Origin: Coprobacillus sp. CAG:605 | GTDB lineage: Bacteria; Bacillota_I; Bacilli_A; RF39; UBA660 | Length of the DNA: 64,000 bases | Reading direction: 5' to 3' | Assembly (NCBI GenBank): GCA_000433255.1 | Contig: HF998225.1 | Location: forward strand, 31,502 to 95,501 | Shown: positions 20,006 through 28,118 of the stretch, piece by piece | How the letters are laid out: every line of letters starts with the position of its first letter | How positions within the stretch are numbered: the stretch's first letter is position 1 | Position numbers and translations under genes: made by a program | The notes under the pieces: generated by a model | Database searches by the model: none | The model's input: only the letters and a program-made list of their open reading frames with translations | Told to the model about the DNA's origin: nothing

Positions 20006-20767
20006 TTATCTAACTTTATTTCCATCCAAATGTATCTTATCTGCTACAGTAGCCAAAAACTCCGAATTAGTTGGTTTAGCTCTATCAAAATCAACCGAAT
20101 GACCAAAAATCTCTTCCATTAAATCATAGTCTCCTCTATTCCAACTAACTTCAATAGCATGTCTTATAGCTCTTTCCACTCTAGAAGGCGTTGTATTATA
20201 CTTATCTGCAATATAAGGATAAACTTCTTTCGTAATACCACCCAAAGTATCTGGATTATTATACATTAACTCAATTGAATCCCTAATATATTGATATCCT
20301 TTTATATGACTAGGCATACCAAGATCATGTAATAACTTCGAAATTGTCTTAGTCATACTGCTAGGTTTAAATTCATATTCTTGGTAATTAACTTTATAAG
20401 CATCATTAATTCTTTCTACTAAAACATCTTTTCCTACATTCTTATATAAGAAGAACGTAATATCAAAAAGATTTAAAGACTTAATTAAAGCTTCATTATT
20501 AAAATGTGAATAGATAATTACTTTCTTATTTATATTCTCTCTATTCATAAACTTTAATACACCAATTCCATCTAATGATGGCAAGATCGTATCCATAAGG
20601 ATAATATCGATATCTCTTTCATGTTCTTTAATTATATTAACGGCATCTATTCCATCACTACAATTATAAGAAATATTAATATTGTTACTACAACTACCTA
20701 AATACTGCTTAACTTCTTTAATGCTAGATTCACTATCTATCATTAAAACATTAATCATATTTTTCAT
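20006..20767 (-). CDS. spo0A: Sporulation master regulator Spo0A
   Basis: 253 residues. The N-terminal receiver domain (1-~120) has the phosphoacceptor Asp59 in ILMDTILPSLDG; the acidic pocket is reduced (Asp11, Ser12, Glu13 instead of a DD pair). The C-terminal effector domain carries the near-invariant helix-turn-helix segments LGMPSHIKGYQYIRDSI and YNTTPSRVERAIRHAIEV, which define Spo0A and bind TGTCGAA boxes. Two such box-like sequences lie in its own upstream region, suggesting autoregulation. It is unusual to find it between pgk and gpmI rather than next to spoIVB. With gerQ in the window it argues for sporulation. Confidence 0.97.
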   Translation of the reverse strand: MKNMINVLMIDSESSIKEVKQYLGSCSNNINISYNCSDGIDAVNIIKEHERDIDIILMDTILPSLDGIGVLKFMNRENINKKVIIYSHFNNEALIKSLNLFDITFFLYKNVGKDVLVERINDAYKVNYQEYEFKPSSMTKTISKLLHDLGMPSHIKGYQYIRDSIELMYNNPDTLGGITKEVYPYIADKYNTTPSRVERAIRHAIEVSWNRGDYDLMEEIFGHSVDFDRAKPTNSEFLATVADKIHLDGNKVR

Positions 20768-20794
20768 TGTATCTCCTTTGTACTGCTTAAAACC

Positions 20795-20815
20795 ATTATA
20801 AAATTAAATTCGTCA
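20795..20815 (-). promoter_or_regulatory. spo0A promoter -10 and overlapping 0A box
   Basis: Minus strand TATAAT at 20795-20800, preceded 8 nt upstream by TGACGAA at 20809-20815, a match to the Spo0A box TGNCGAA. No good -35 is present; the box covers the place where one would be, as expected for an activated promoter. Confidence 0.5.
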
Positions 20816-20843
20816 AAATACTAGAATATGTTTTGTCTACCCA

Positions 20844-20850
20844 TGTCGAA
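20844..20850 (+). promoter_or_regulatory. Second Spo0A box upstream of spo0A
   Basis: TGTCGAA on the plus strand, the consensus 0A box, 29 nt upstream of the first box and in the opposite orientation. Confidence 0.45.
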
Positions 20851-20905
20851 TTATGTCAACTTAAGGAATATAACATAAATTTTACGTTTTTTAACTCAAA
20901 CAATA

Positions 20906-20930
20906 GAAAAAGAATACCCTACAGTACTCT
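20906..20930 (-). terminator. Terminator of pgk
   Basis: Minus strand GAGTAC-TGTAGG-GTATTC (one G-U pair) followed by TTTTTC, 27 nt after the pgk stop. Confidence 0.65.
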
Positions 20931-20956
20931 AATTTATATAGCCACATAATCTTTAT

Positions 20957-22156
20957 CTATAAAACTTCTTCTTCATCCATTATATAATCTAAAGCTGGAC
21001 ATTTTTCACTAATAATATACTCCAGCGTTGCCCCGCCACCAGTAGAAAGATAAGTATAGGAATCCCTATAGCCAAAATTTGTAATCGCACTAACACAATC
21101 TCCCCCACCAGCAATAACTGCCGCCCCAGATTCTTTTAGCATTCTAAATAGTTCCTTCGTTCCATTAGCGAATCTCTCATCTTCATACTTTCCAACCGTG
21201 CCGTTTAAAAACACTGTCTTACTTTTATTTATTACCTCGTAATATTTCTTTAACGTTATCGGTCCCACATCAAAAATCATTTCATCATCAATAATCTCAT
21301 TAACATTTTTCTGCATAACATAATTATCATTATAAGATTTACCAACTATCACATCAAATGGTAGCATTATCTTACTTTTATTATGAGCAAGCATACTCCT
21401 TACATCTGTTAAAACCTTATTATCACTAGTAGCTAAAGAATCACCTACATATAACCCTAATGCTTTTAAACACGAATTAGCAAGTGCTCCAACTACCAAC
21501 ATGTAATCACACTTCGGTAACAACTTGTTCATAAGTTCCAACTTATCCTCAATCTTCGCTCCACCCATAATTATCGTAAATGGTCTTTTGGCATGTAATA
21601 CATTATCATTTAACATCATTAATTCTTTTTGTACTAAAAATCCTATGCAACTTGGTAAAAACTTAGCAATACCCGCTGTTGAAGCATGACACCTATGACT
21701 ACTTCCAAAAGCATCCATAACAAAAATATCACCTAGCGATGCCCAATAACTAGCAAGTTGAATATCATTGCCACTTTCTAACTTTTGGGGATAATCTTCA
21801 AAACGCGTATTTTCAACTACCAAAATTTCTCTAGGTTGTAACGCCTTAACTCTCATTTCTAATTCCGGACTACGCGTCGTGGTTGAAAAAATAACATTAC
21901 TTTCCACTAGTTCATTAAGCCTCTTAGCAACTACAGCAAGACTATTTTTAACCTTATCTTCCTCGCTCTTAACCTTACCTAAATGCGATAAAATAATAAC
22001 CCTGCAGTTTTTGCTTACCAAATAATTAATTGTTTCTAAAGACGCCACAATCTTTGTATCATCTAATATAACTCCATTCTTAATAGGCACATTGAAATCA
22101 CATCGTAAAACAATTCTTTTATTATCCACATTCATTTCTTGAACTTTCATTTTCAT
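20957..22156 (-). CDS. pgk: Phosphoglycerate kinase
   Basis: 399 residues. It transfers phosphate from 1,3-bisphosphoglycerate to ADP. LRCDFNVPI near residue 17, ILSHLGK, FVMDAFGSSHR, AVIAGGGDCVS and LSTGGGATLEYI are the family motifs. The nucleotide loop reads FLNGTVGKYE where WNGPMGVFE is usual, so the protein is somewhat divergent, and the order of catalytic residues otherwise looks intact. SD AGGTG with 5-nt spacing to the first ATG. Downstream of an unknown gene and gap. Confidence 0.97.
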   Translation of the reverse strand: MKMKVQEMNVDNKRIVLRCDFNVPIKNGVILDDTKIVASLETINYLVSKNCRVIILSHLGKVKSEEDKVKNSLAVVAKRLNELVESNVIFSTTTRSPELEMRVKALQPREILVVENTRFEDYPQKLESGNDIQLASYWASLGDIFVMDAFGSSHRCHASTAGIAKFLPSCIGFLVQKELMMLNDNVLHAKRPFTIIMGGAKIEDKLELMNKLLPKCDYMLVVGALANSCLKALGLYVGDSLATSDNKVLTDVRSMLAHNKSKIMLPFDVIVGKSYNDNYVMQKNVNEIIDDEMIFDVGPITLKKYYEVINKSKTVFLNGTVGKYEDERFANGTKELFRMLKESGAAVIAGGGDCVSAITNFGYRDSYTYLSTGGGATLEYIISEKCPALDYIMDEEEVL

Positions 22157-22207
22157 AGCAACACCTACTATCTACTATTAGTATACACCATAATCAAGAA
22201 AAATCAT

Positions 22208-22235
22208 AAAAAAAATAAGTGCTAATTAACACTTA
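22208..22235 (-). terminator. Terminator between unknown gene and pgk
   Basis: Minus strand TAAGTGTT-AATT-AGCACTTA followed by eight T. It separates the gene at 22240-22812 from pgk. Confidence 0.85.
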
Positions 22236-22239
22236 CTTG

Positions 22240-22812
22240 CTATCTTGATAACTTTTTAGGTTCTTCTAATGATTGTTTCAAAATATCTTGAACAGTATCA
22301 AAATCAATACAATCTTGAGTCTCTCCATTTTGTAAAGTTGAAATCATGCAATCTTTAAACTTAGTTAATACACTAGACGCTGCTAAATACTGTTCTTGCG
22401 TTAGATTACTAGGTAAATAAGCAATAACATAATCGTTCATAGTTTGATAAACTACTCCATTATAAGAAGTAATTAACTCTCCAAGCTCATAAACCGACAT
22501 ACCTTGCTTATCTTGTAAATCAATTCCTAACGCTAAAGCTGCTTGGATAAAACCTTTAGCATGTGAAAACTCCGCTTCCTTACCCTTAACTGCCACTGAA
22601 GTTCCAATAAAACCATCAGGTGCTACGCAAATAGCAGCTACACACCCTGGATAAAGGCTCCTCATCCTAAGAACATTTATATTTAGTTTGAAATCAGCTA
22701 TCTGCTCATCTATTTTTTTAATTTCACTTGCATCAGTAGCGTTCTTTCTTAATTCATATAAATTTCTTAATTCATCATAATATATTTTTATTTTAGCATT
22801 ATCTTCATTCAT
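22240..22812 (-). CDS. Unknown soluble protein between gap and pgk
   Basis: 190 residues, no signal or membrane segment. Residues 1-50 look like an alpha-helical hairpin; residues 55-130 contain a compact alpha/beta-looking part with GCVAAICVAPDGFIGTSVAV and EFSHAKGFIQAALALGI, and the rest is helical. I do not recognise a family. It has its own spacer and terminator, so it is not simply part of a pgk transcript. Its location in a glycolytic cluster may be meaningful, but that is inference only. Confidence 0.8.
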   Translation of the reverse strand: MNEDNAKIKIYYDELRNLYELRKNATDASEIKKIDEQIADFKLNINVLRMRSLYPGCVAAICVAPDGFIGTSVAVKGKEAEFSHAKGFIQAALALGIDLQDKQGMSVYELGELITSYNGVVYQTMNDYVIAYLPSNLTQEQYLAASSVLTKFKDCMISTLQNGETQDCIDFDTVQDILKQSLEEPKKLSR

Positions 22813-22862
22813 AATATCGCCTCTTCGTGTATCTAATTATACACTAAATCTTTTGAATTGCA

Positions 22863-22902
22863 CGTTTTTTGTCTTAAATAGCCGTTTTTTTGTCTAAAAT
22901 AA
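22863..22902. repeat. Imperfect 20-nt tandem repeat upstream of unknown gene
   Basis: Two copies of CGTTTTTTGTCTTAAATAG (22863-22881) and CGTTTTTTTGTCTAAAATAA (22883-22902) at 20-nt spacing, about 50 nt upstream of the gene at 22240-22812 and just after gap. A two-turn spacing would suit a regulator binding one DNA face. Confidence 0.6.
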
Positions 22903-23913
22903 CTATTTTTCTTTAATTAAAGCTTTTGCTGTCCTTAACATTTGTGCCGTATAGCCCATCTCATTATCATACCAAGCCACAACTTTTACCAAGTTGCCTG
23001 CTTCTGTTTCTAACACATTTGTTGATAATAAATCTACCAAAGCACCACACTTCTTACCTAAAACATCACTTGATACAATTGGATCTTCACATACTCTTAA
23101 TGCTTCACTTTGATTATTTCTTAGTAAGTCATTTAACTCTTCCTTACTTACATCTTTCTCTAACTCTAAAGTTAAATCAACAACTGAACCACATGATACC
23201 GGTACTCTAAAAGCCATCCCATCCATTTTACCAAGTAAACTTGGAATAACTTTTCCTATTGCACTAGCTGCTCCCGTTGATGCAGGAACGATATTTTGGG
23301 CACAAGCACGCCCCCTACGCGCCATAATTCCCTTACTATGGTGAATATCTAAAGTTGCTTGGTCATTTGTGTATGCATGAACTGTACTCATATATCCTTT
23401 TCTAATTCCAATATTCTTTTCAATAACATTTAATACTGGCGCTAAACAATTCGTAGTACAAGATGCTGCTGAAATAACTTCCTCACTACCATCTAAACTA
23501 CTATCATTAACACCATAGACAATTGTCTTCATATCGCCCTTACCTGGAGCTGAAATTACTACATGATGAGCTCCTGCCTCAATATGTTTATAAGCATCTT
23601 CATACTTCGTAAATCTCCCGCTGCATTCTAATACCACATCAATATTTAACTTTTCCCATGGTAACTTACTAGGGTCAGCTTCACTTAATACCTTAACTCT
23701 CTTTTTACCAGCAATAACTATATTATCATTATCAAAACTAATCTCATCTTCATGAAAACTACGATGATTAGTATCATACTTTAATAAATACGCTAATTCC
23801 TCCGCATTCGATAAATCATTAACGGCCACAATATCAAAATCACGACCCGTAATCATCTCTCTAAACGCTATTCTTCCAATTCTCCCAAAACCATTAATTG
23901 CTACTCTTATCAT
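22903..23913 (-). CDS. gap: Glyceraldehyde-3-phosphate dehydrogenase
   Basis: 336 residues. N-terminal NAD-binding motif NGFGRIGR, catalytic Cys in SAASCTTNC, His in the STVHAYTNDQ region, and the C-terminal WYDNEMGYTAQM. It oxidises glyceraldehyde 3-phosphate to 1,3-bisphosphoglycerate, the substrate of the downstream pgk. It starts 19 nt after the nucleoside kinase, so these two probably share a transcript. Confidence 0.98.
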   Translation of the reverse strand: MIRVAINGFGRIGRIAFREMITGRDFDIVAVNDLSNAEELAYLLKYDTNHRSFHEDEISFDNDNIVIAGKKRVKVLSEADPSKLPWEKLNIDVVLECSGRFTKYEDAYKHIEAGAHHVVISAPGKGDMKTIVYGVNDSSLDGSEEVISAASCTTNCLAPVLNVIEKNIGIRKGYMSTVHAYTNDQATLDIHHSKGIMARRGRACAQNIVPASTGAASAIGKVIPSLLGKMDGMAFRVPVSCGSVVDLTLELEKDVSKEELNDLLRNNQSEALRVCEDPIVSSDVLGKKCGALVDLLSTNVLETEAGNLVKVVAWYDNEMGYTAQMLRTAKALIKEK

Positions 23914-23931
23914 TTATCTCATCCTTTTCTC

Positions 23932-25593
23932 TTACTTTTCAAAATATGAACCACCAATAAACTCCCTTAAAACCGAACTATCACTAATATACTCACTAGA
24001 TATTGGAAAATAACTCTTTAAAAAACTTATCAATCTTCTTGCTTCTTCATAATAAACCGAAGTATTATCAACCGAATATAATATTGGCTCCGCAAACACT
24101 TTTAATACTCCTAGTTCATACACCAGCGACGTATTAACTACCATATCCGCCTGATGAACATAAGGAAAAATATACTTTTCCTCACCTCTTCTAACACTCT
24201 GCCAACTATCTATCGTCTTTGAAACATCATACCCTCTAGTCCTATTATCTCTAATCATTCTTCTAATAAGTCTTAAATCCGTTGTCGATATATAATTATG
24301 TCTATCAATATTAAGTGGCATAAACGGACTTAAATATACTAAGAACTTCTCCTCATCTGGTATACCAGGTGTTAACTCTCTATTCAAACAATGCAAACCT
24401 TCCATTAAAATAACCGCATCACTCTCTAATTTAACCGGATACTCATAATACTCTCTCTTACCAGTTATAAAATTAAACCTTGGAAGTCTTACTTCTTCGC
24501 CATCACCTAAAGCCTTCAAATCATGATTTAAACTCTCTAAATCAATTGCTTCCATACATTCAAAATTATAACTACCATCTTCATTCTTTGGTGTATCACA
24601 TCTGTTTTTAAAATAATCGTCTACCGAGATTAACAACGTTTTAATTCCTTGAGCTTCTAAATCCAAAGCAATTTTCTTAGTCGTCGTCGTCTTTCCACTA
24701 CTAGAAGGACCAGCAACCATAATATACTTCTTACCAAGTTCTAAAGTTCTCCTCGTAATCTCATGAATCTTACTATCAAAATTAACTTCACTCATTCTAA
24801 TAAGTTCTTTAATCTCACTACTACTTACTTTCTTATTAACTTGATAAACATAAGGAATACCTAAACGTTCTAACCATTTCTTTTCATTTTTAAAACATTC
24901 TATTATCTTTCCATAATGCACATACTCAGGGACTTCATTCTTACTCCTAGGATTAGGAAACATTAAAACAATTTCATTATCATTTAAATATACTAAATCA
25001 TACTTTGATAAACATCTTGTTGAATAAGGCATCTCTCCATAATAATAATTAATATAATTTTCTAACTTATATAAAAGTACTACCTGATTAGTTATATTAT
25101 GAATATTCCATGATTTTTCAATCTCACCCATTTTATAAAAATAATTATAAGCTTCTTTACTATCAACATTCAGCTTTCTAAAAGGCAAGTCTTCTAAAAT
25201 TATCTTACTCATTTGCTCTCTTACTCTTTTAACATCATCCAAAGTAAATGCCCTATCGCCTACAACACTAGCGTGTATCCCTCTCATAATCGAATGATTA
25301 AAAACCACTTCAAATTCGTCTTTATATATATCTTTAAGTGCGGCTTCTAACACAAACTTCAACCCGGCTTGATACATCTTATACCCTGCTAAATCATTAA
25401 CGTCAAAGAAATTAATTGTTGTATCTCTTTTTAGACTAGTATTAAAATCCATGATTTCATTATTAATCTTGACCCCAATTATTTTATTTCTAATATTTTC
25501 TGGTAAAAGGCCTATAATATCAATTATCTTCGTATTAACGGCTACTTCTAATTGTTTACCATTATTTATCGTAATTGTTAATTTATCTTTCAT
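23932..25593 (-). CDS. Nucleoside (uridine-like) kinase with TGS and ThrRS-like domains
   Basis: 553 residues from the preferred start. Order: TGS-like domain (1-~65), a threonyl-tRNA-synthetase editing-like region with HSIMRGIHASVVG (~75-160), a linker, then a phosphoribulokinase/uridine-kinase P-loop domain with GPSSSGKTTTTKK near residue 300 and LLISVDDYFKNR. This fused architecture is known in Firmicutes and Thermotoga as a nucleoside kinase; the substrate here is not visible. I chose the ATG at 25591-25593 because the SD (AAGGGG) is 10 nt before it but only 1 nt before the ATG at 25602. It heads the gap cluster. Confidence 0.9.
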   Translation of the reverse strand: MKDKLTITINNGKQLEVAVNTKIIDIIGLLPENIRNKIIGVKINNEIMDFNTSLKRDTTINFFDVNDLAGYKMYQAGLKFVLEAALKDIYKDEFEVVFNHSIMRGIHASVVGDRAFTLDDVKRVREQMSKIILEDLPFRKLNVDSKEAYNYFYKMGEIEKSWNIHNITNQVVLLYKLENYINYYYGEMPYSTRCLSKYDLVYLNDNEIVLMFPNPRSKNEVPEYVHYGKIIECFKNEKKWLERLGIPYVYQVNKKVSSSEIKELIRMSEVNFDSKIHEITRRTLELGKKYIMVAGPSSSGKTTTTKKIALDLEAQGIKTLLISVDDYFKNRCDTPKNEDGSYNFECMEAIDLESLNHDLKALGDGEEVRLPRFNFITGKREYYEYPVKLESDAVILMEGLHCLNRELTPGIPDEEKFLVYLSPFMPLNIDRHNYISTTDLRLIRRMIRDNRTRGYDVSKTIDSWQSVRRGEEKYIFPYVHQADMVVNTSLVYELGVLKVFAEPILYSVDNTSVYYEEARRLISFLKSYFPISSEYISDSSVLREFIGGSYFEK

Positions 25594-25620
25594 TCTTAAC
25601 ATGCCCCTTATCTTAAATAA

Positions 25621-25649
25621 ATTATATCAAAAATCATTTACTATGTCAT
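25621..25649 (-). promoter_or_regulatory. Promoter of nucleoside kinase-gap transcript
   Basis: Minus strand ATGACA (25644-25649), 17-nt spacer, TATAAT (25621-25626) preceded by TGA (extended -10). Predicted start ~25614 supports the ATG at 25593. Confidence 0.7.
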
Positions 25650-25723
25650 TATCTACTTTAATTAGACATTCTTTTTATGTATATATTTAATTTTTGCATC
25701 TACAATAATATTAGGTGAAACAT

Positions 25724-26293
25724 ATGAATATTATTCCAACAGTTATTGAAAAAAGTTTTAATAAGGAAGTTGCTTTTGATTTATATTCTCGTCTTTTAAA
25801 AGACCGCATTATTTTTGTTAGTGGTGAAATAACCGATGAATCTGCCAACATTATTGTCAGTGAGCTATTATATCTAGATTCCTTAAGTCATGATGAGATT
25901 AATCTTTACATCAATTCTCCAGGTGGTTCTATAAGTGCTGGCATGGCTATTTTTGATACTATGAACTTTATTGAAAGTGATGTTCGTACTACAGTCATTG
26001 GTATGGCCGCATCAATGGCTGCTATTCTAGCCAGCAACGGCACTAAAGGTAAGCGTTGTATCTTAGAAAATAGTGAGGTTATGATTCACCAACCCTTAGG
26101 TGGTGTCCAAGGTCAAGCTACTGAAATTAATATCGTAGCTAACCGTATCCTAAAACTTCGTCAAAAACTAAACAAAATTCTTGCTAAAAATACTGGCCAA
26201 AAACTATCTAAAATTGAAATTGATACCGAACGAGATACCTACCTATCTAGTATCGAAGCCAAAAAATATGGTCTTATAGACATCATTCTATAA
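25724..26293 (+). CDS. clpP: ATP-dependent Clp protease proteolytic subunit
   Basis: 189 residues. The catalytic triad is visible: Ser in GMAASMAA, His in MIHQPLGG and Asp in IDTERD. ClpP forms a 14-mer barrel fed by ClpX/ClpC/ClpA. An in-frame GTG at 25715 overlaps the SD (AGGTG); the ATG at 25724, 6 nt after the SD and giving [11 protein letters not shown], matches family N-termini. It is divergent from the nucleoside kinase and is one of the few plus-strand genes. Confidence 0.97.
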   Translation: MNIIPTVIEKSFNKEVAFDLYSRLLKDRIIFVSGEITDESANIIVSELLYLDSLSHDEINLYINSPGGSISAGMAIFDTMNFIESDVRTTVIGMAASMAAILASNGTKGKRCILENSEVMIHQPLGGVQGQATEINIVANRILKLRQKLNKILAKNTGQKLSKIEIDTERDTYLSSIEAKKYGLIDIIL

Positions 26294-26301
26294 GACCTTT
26301 T
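26270..26301 (+). terminator. Terminator of clpP, probably bidirectional
   Basis: GGTCTTATAGA-CATCAT-TCTATAAGACC, an 11-bp perfect stem, then TTTTATTT. It contains the clpP stop, and the opposite flank carries a T-rich tail for the convergent gene at 26300. Confidence 0.9.
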
Positions 26302-26650
26302 ATTTACTTGCTAATTTTTCTAAAGCTAAATGCATCATACTCATATCCACAACCACAACTGGGCACAAAGCATCTTTAATTATCTTAATATCTTCACTAT
26401 CATTATTCTTACATAAATTAGCCAAAACAATCTTAATTTTATCAATTAAATCATTATTTTTAATATCCTCAACATAAACATCATTATCCCTTAAACAAGC
26501 ATCCATATCAAAATGAAAAGCATTACTTAAGAAATTCAAAAAACTTTGCATTAACAAATCATAAGTCTTTCTAGTTTCATTAAGCTTACTATCAACACTC
26601 ATATTACCTTGTCTTAATAAATCTATATAACTATTGTATAATTTTTGCAA
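26300..26650 (-). CDS. Unknown helical protein with uncertain start
   Basis: 116 residues from a TTG codon at 26648-26650, predicted mainly alpha-helical, no known family. No good SD precedes the TTG. The same frame continues upstream to a TAA at 26687-26689 and, beyond it, to an ATG at 26711-26713 (encoding MEDKNIEN before the stop) with an AGGAAG sequence ahead of it. So the gene may really start at the upstream ATG and be interrupted by a nonsense codon, may start at TTG, or at the Met at residue 17. Convergent with clpP. Confidence 0.6.
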   Translation of the reverse strand: MQKLYNSYIDLLRQGNMSVDSKLNETRKTYDLLMQSFLNFLSNAFHFDMDACLRDNDVYVEDIKNNDLIDKIKIVLANLCKNNDSEDIKIIKDALCPVVVVDMSMMHLALEKLASK

Positions 26651-26772
26651 TTTATCTATTTTTTCAAAGTATAATACTAAAGACTTTTAATTTTCTATAT
26701 TTTTATCTTCCATAAACTAACACTCTTCCTACTATCATTACTATAGTATCATGAACTTAAATAATTTGTCAT

Positions 26773-26804
26773 AAAAAAATGTCAACTTTATTTTAATTGA
26801 CACT
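26773..26804 (-). terminator. Terminator of small gene at 26812
   Basis: Minus strand GTGTCAA, 11-nt loop, TTGACAT followed by seven T. Confidence 0.75.
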
Positions 26805-26811
26805 TTCTATA

Positions 26812-27036
26812 CTATCTTCTTGAATGACTTTGTTCAGTTTCTGGGGTTATATTATAGCGATTCATTTGTACTATATCTTCTTTTAATTCTTCTAACGATT
26901 TTTTATCCTTAGCTTTATAATACATTGAAGCTAAATCTTGACTCTCATGTCCAGTAACTTCCCCAGCCGAAATAAATTGGTCTTTTAAAATTTCGTCATT
27001 CATTTCTGATTTCATATTAAAATATTCTTCGTCCAT
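26812..27036 (-). CDS. Small unknown acidic protein
   Basis: 74 residues, highly charged, no membrane segment, rich in Glu, Asp, Lys and Met. A strong SD (AGGAGG, 5 nt spacing) supports translation and the start. The C-terminus SHSRR is basic. No family recognised. It lies between whiA and the gene at 26300 and has its own terminator. Confidence 0.7.
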   Translation of the reverse strand: MDEEYFNMKSEMNDEILKDQFISAGEVTGHESQDLASMYYKAKDKKSLEELKEDIVQMNRYNITPETEQSHSRR

Positions 27037-27100
27037 AATAGCCTCCTACACCCTTATATTACCACATATCACTAAAAATATTCTAAAATCATCTAGTACT

Positions 27101-28042
27101 TTACACTTCCTTTTGGCTTTCTTTATCATGATTTTTCTTAACTAATTCTTTTATCTTTCTAAAATAATGATTTATTCCTGATTTTCCAACCGGCTTACCC
27201 GTTTCTTGGCTAACTATATCCGCTAGTTCCTGATAAGAAGTCTCCGGATACTTCAAGCGATAACTAATAACCTCTTGAATTCGCTCATCAAGTAAAGGTA
27301 TTAAATCATGACTTTGTAAATACTTAATATCCTCTAATTGTTTTAACCCCGTTTGAATAGTCTTCTCTTGATTAGCAATCTCACAATTATTCAACCTATT
27401 AACCATATTTTTATGATCTCTATATATCCTTATATCTTCAAAAAAGAACATCGAATTAGTCGCATTAAACATCTTTAATAAATCACTAATCATATCCGCT
27501 GACTTTACATATACCATATAACTAGTCTTTCTCTTCAAAATTTTTGATACCACATTAACTTTCTTCAAAATTCTAACTACATACATAGCTTCCATCTTAG
27601 TATGAATACTAAATTCTAAATGATATCCCGTTGTCTGAGGATTACTTATACTACCTGTTGCTAAAAAAAGTCCCCTTAAAAATGCAATTACTTCCTCCTC
27701 ACTATCTAAGAAAAATTCTTCCGGTAACACCTTTCTCTTATTTTTATATATATTTAATTTTTCTAAAATACCATCTACATTTTCTTTAATACTTAACATA
27801 TAAATTTGTTTTACTCTAAATCTTTTTTGAACGCGAACCATTATATTCGGTTTAACATTAAATAAAGTTTTTAATAATTTATATATTCTTCTTGCCACCG
27901 AAGCATTTTCCATTGTTAATAATATCTCGTCTTTGCTTATCGTTCCGTCAAATCTAATAAATGCTGATAACTCGGTTAAAGCATCAATACTATTAGGTTC
28001 AATTTTAGATATTTCATCTTTAACTTGCATAGTAAAAGTCAT
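27101..28042 (-). CDS. whiA: DNA-binding regulator WhiA
   Basis: 313 residues from the preferred ATG. An N-terminal LAGLIDADG-homing-endonuclease-like fold (LRGLFLATGSISNPQ...GYHLEFSIHT) is followed by a C-terminal helix-turn-helix (TSYQELADIVSQETGKPVGKSGINHYFRKI). WhiA acts in cell division and chromosome segregation in Firmicutes and in sporulation septation in Streptomyces. In many Firmicutes it follows yvcK/rapZ; neither neighbour is seen here. A GTG at 28049-28051 inside the SD (AGGTG) is in frame, but the ATG at 28042 is 6 nt after the SD. Confidence 0.96.
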   Translation of the reverse strand: MTFTMQVKDEISKIEPNSIDALTELSAFIRFDGTISKDEILLTMENASVARRIYKLLKTLFNVKPNIMVRVQKRFRVKQIYMLSIKENVDGILEKLNIYKNKRKVLPEEFFLDSEEEVIAFLRGLFLATGSISNPQTTGYHLEFSIHTKMEAMYVVRILKKVNVVSKILKRKTSYMVYVKSADMISDLLKMFNATNSMFFFEDIRIYRDHKNMVNRLNNCEIANQEKTIQTGLKQLEDIKYLQSHDLIPLLDERIQEVISYRLKYPETSYQELADIVSQETGKPVGKSGINHYFRKIKELVKKNHDKESQKEV

Positions 28043-28094
28043 AAAAATCACCTTTTATAAGGATACCAAACTTTTGCCCATTTTTCTACCCCAA

Positions 28095-28118
28095 GAAAAA
28101 AGAATAGTCTAGCTATTC
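28095..28118 (-). terminator. Terminator of membrane-anchored gene at 28113
   Basis: Minus strand GAATAG-CTAGA-CTATTC followed by TTTTTTC; overlaps the stop codon. Confidence 0.85.

Noticed and set aside
25715..25723. GTG start for clpP, and likewise GTG starts at 28051 (whiA), 36791 (lemA-like), 42177 (dnaB), 42630 (rplI), 48026 (abgT)
   Set aside because: In each the GTG is part of the SD (AGGTG/GGGTG/GGAGG region) and an in-frame ATG lies 5-10 nt downstream with proper spacing and better family agreement.
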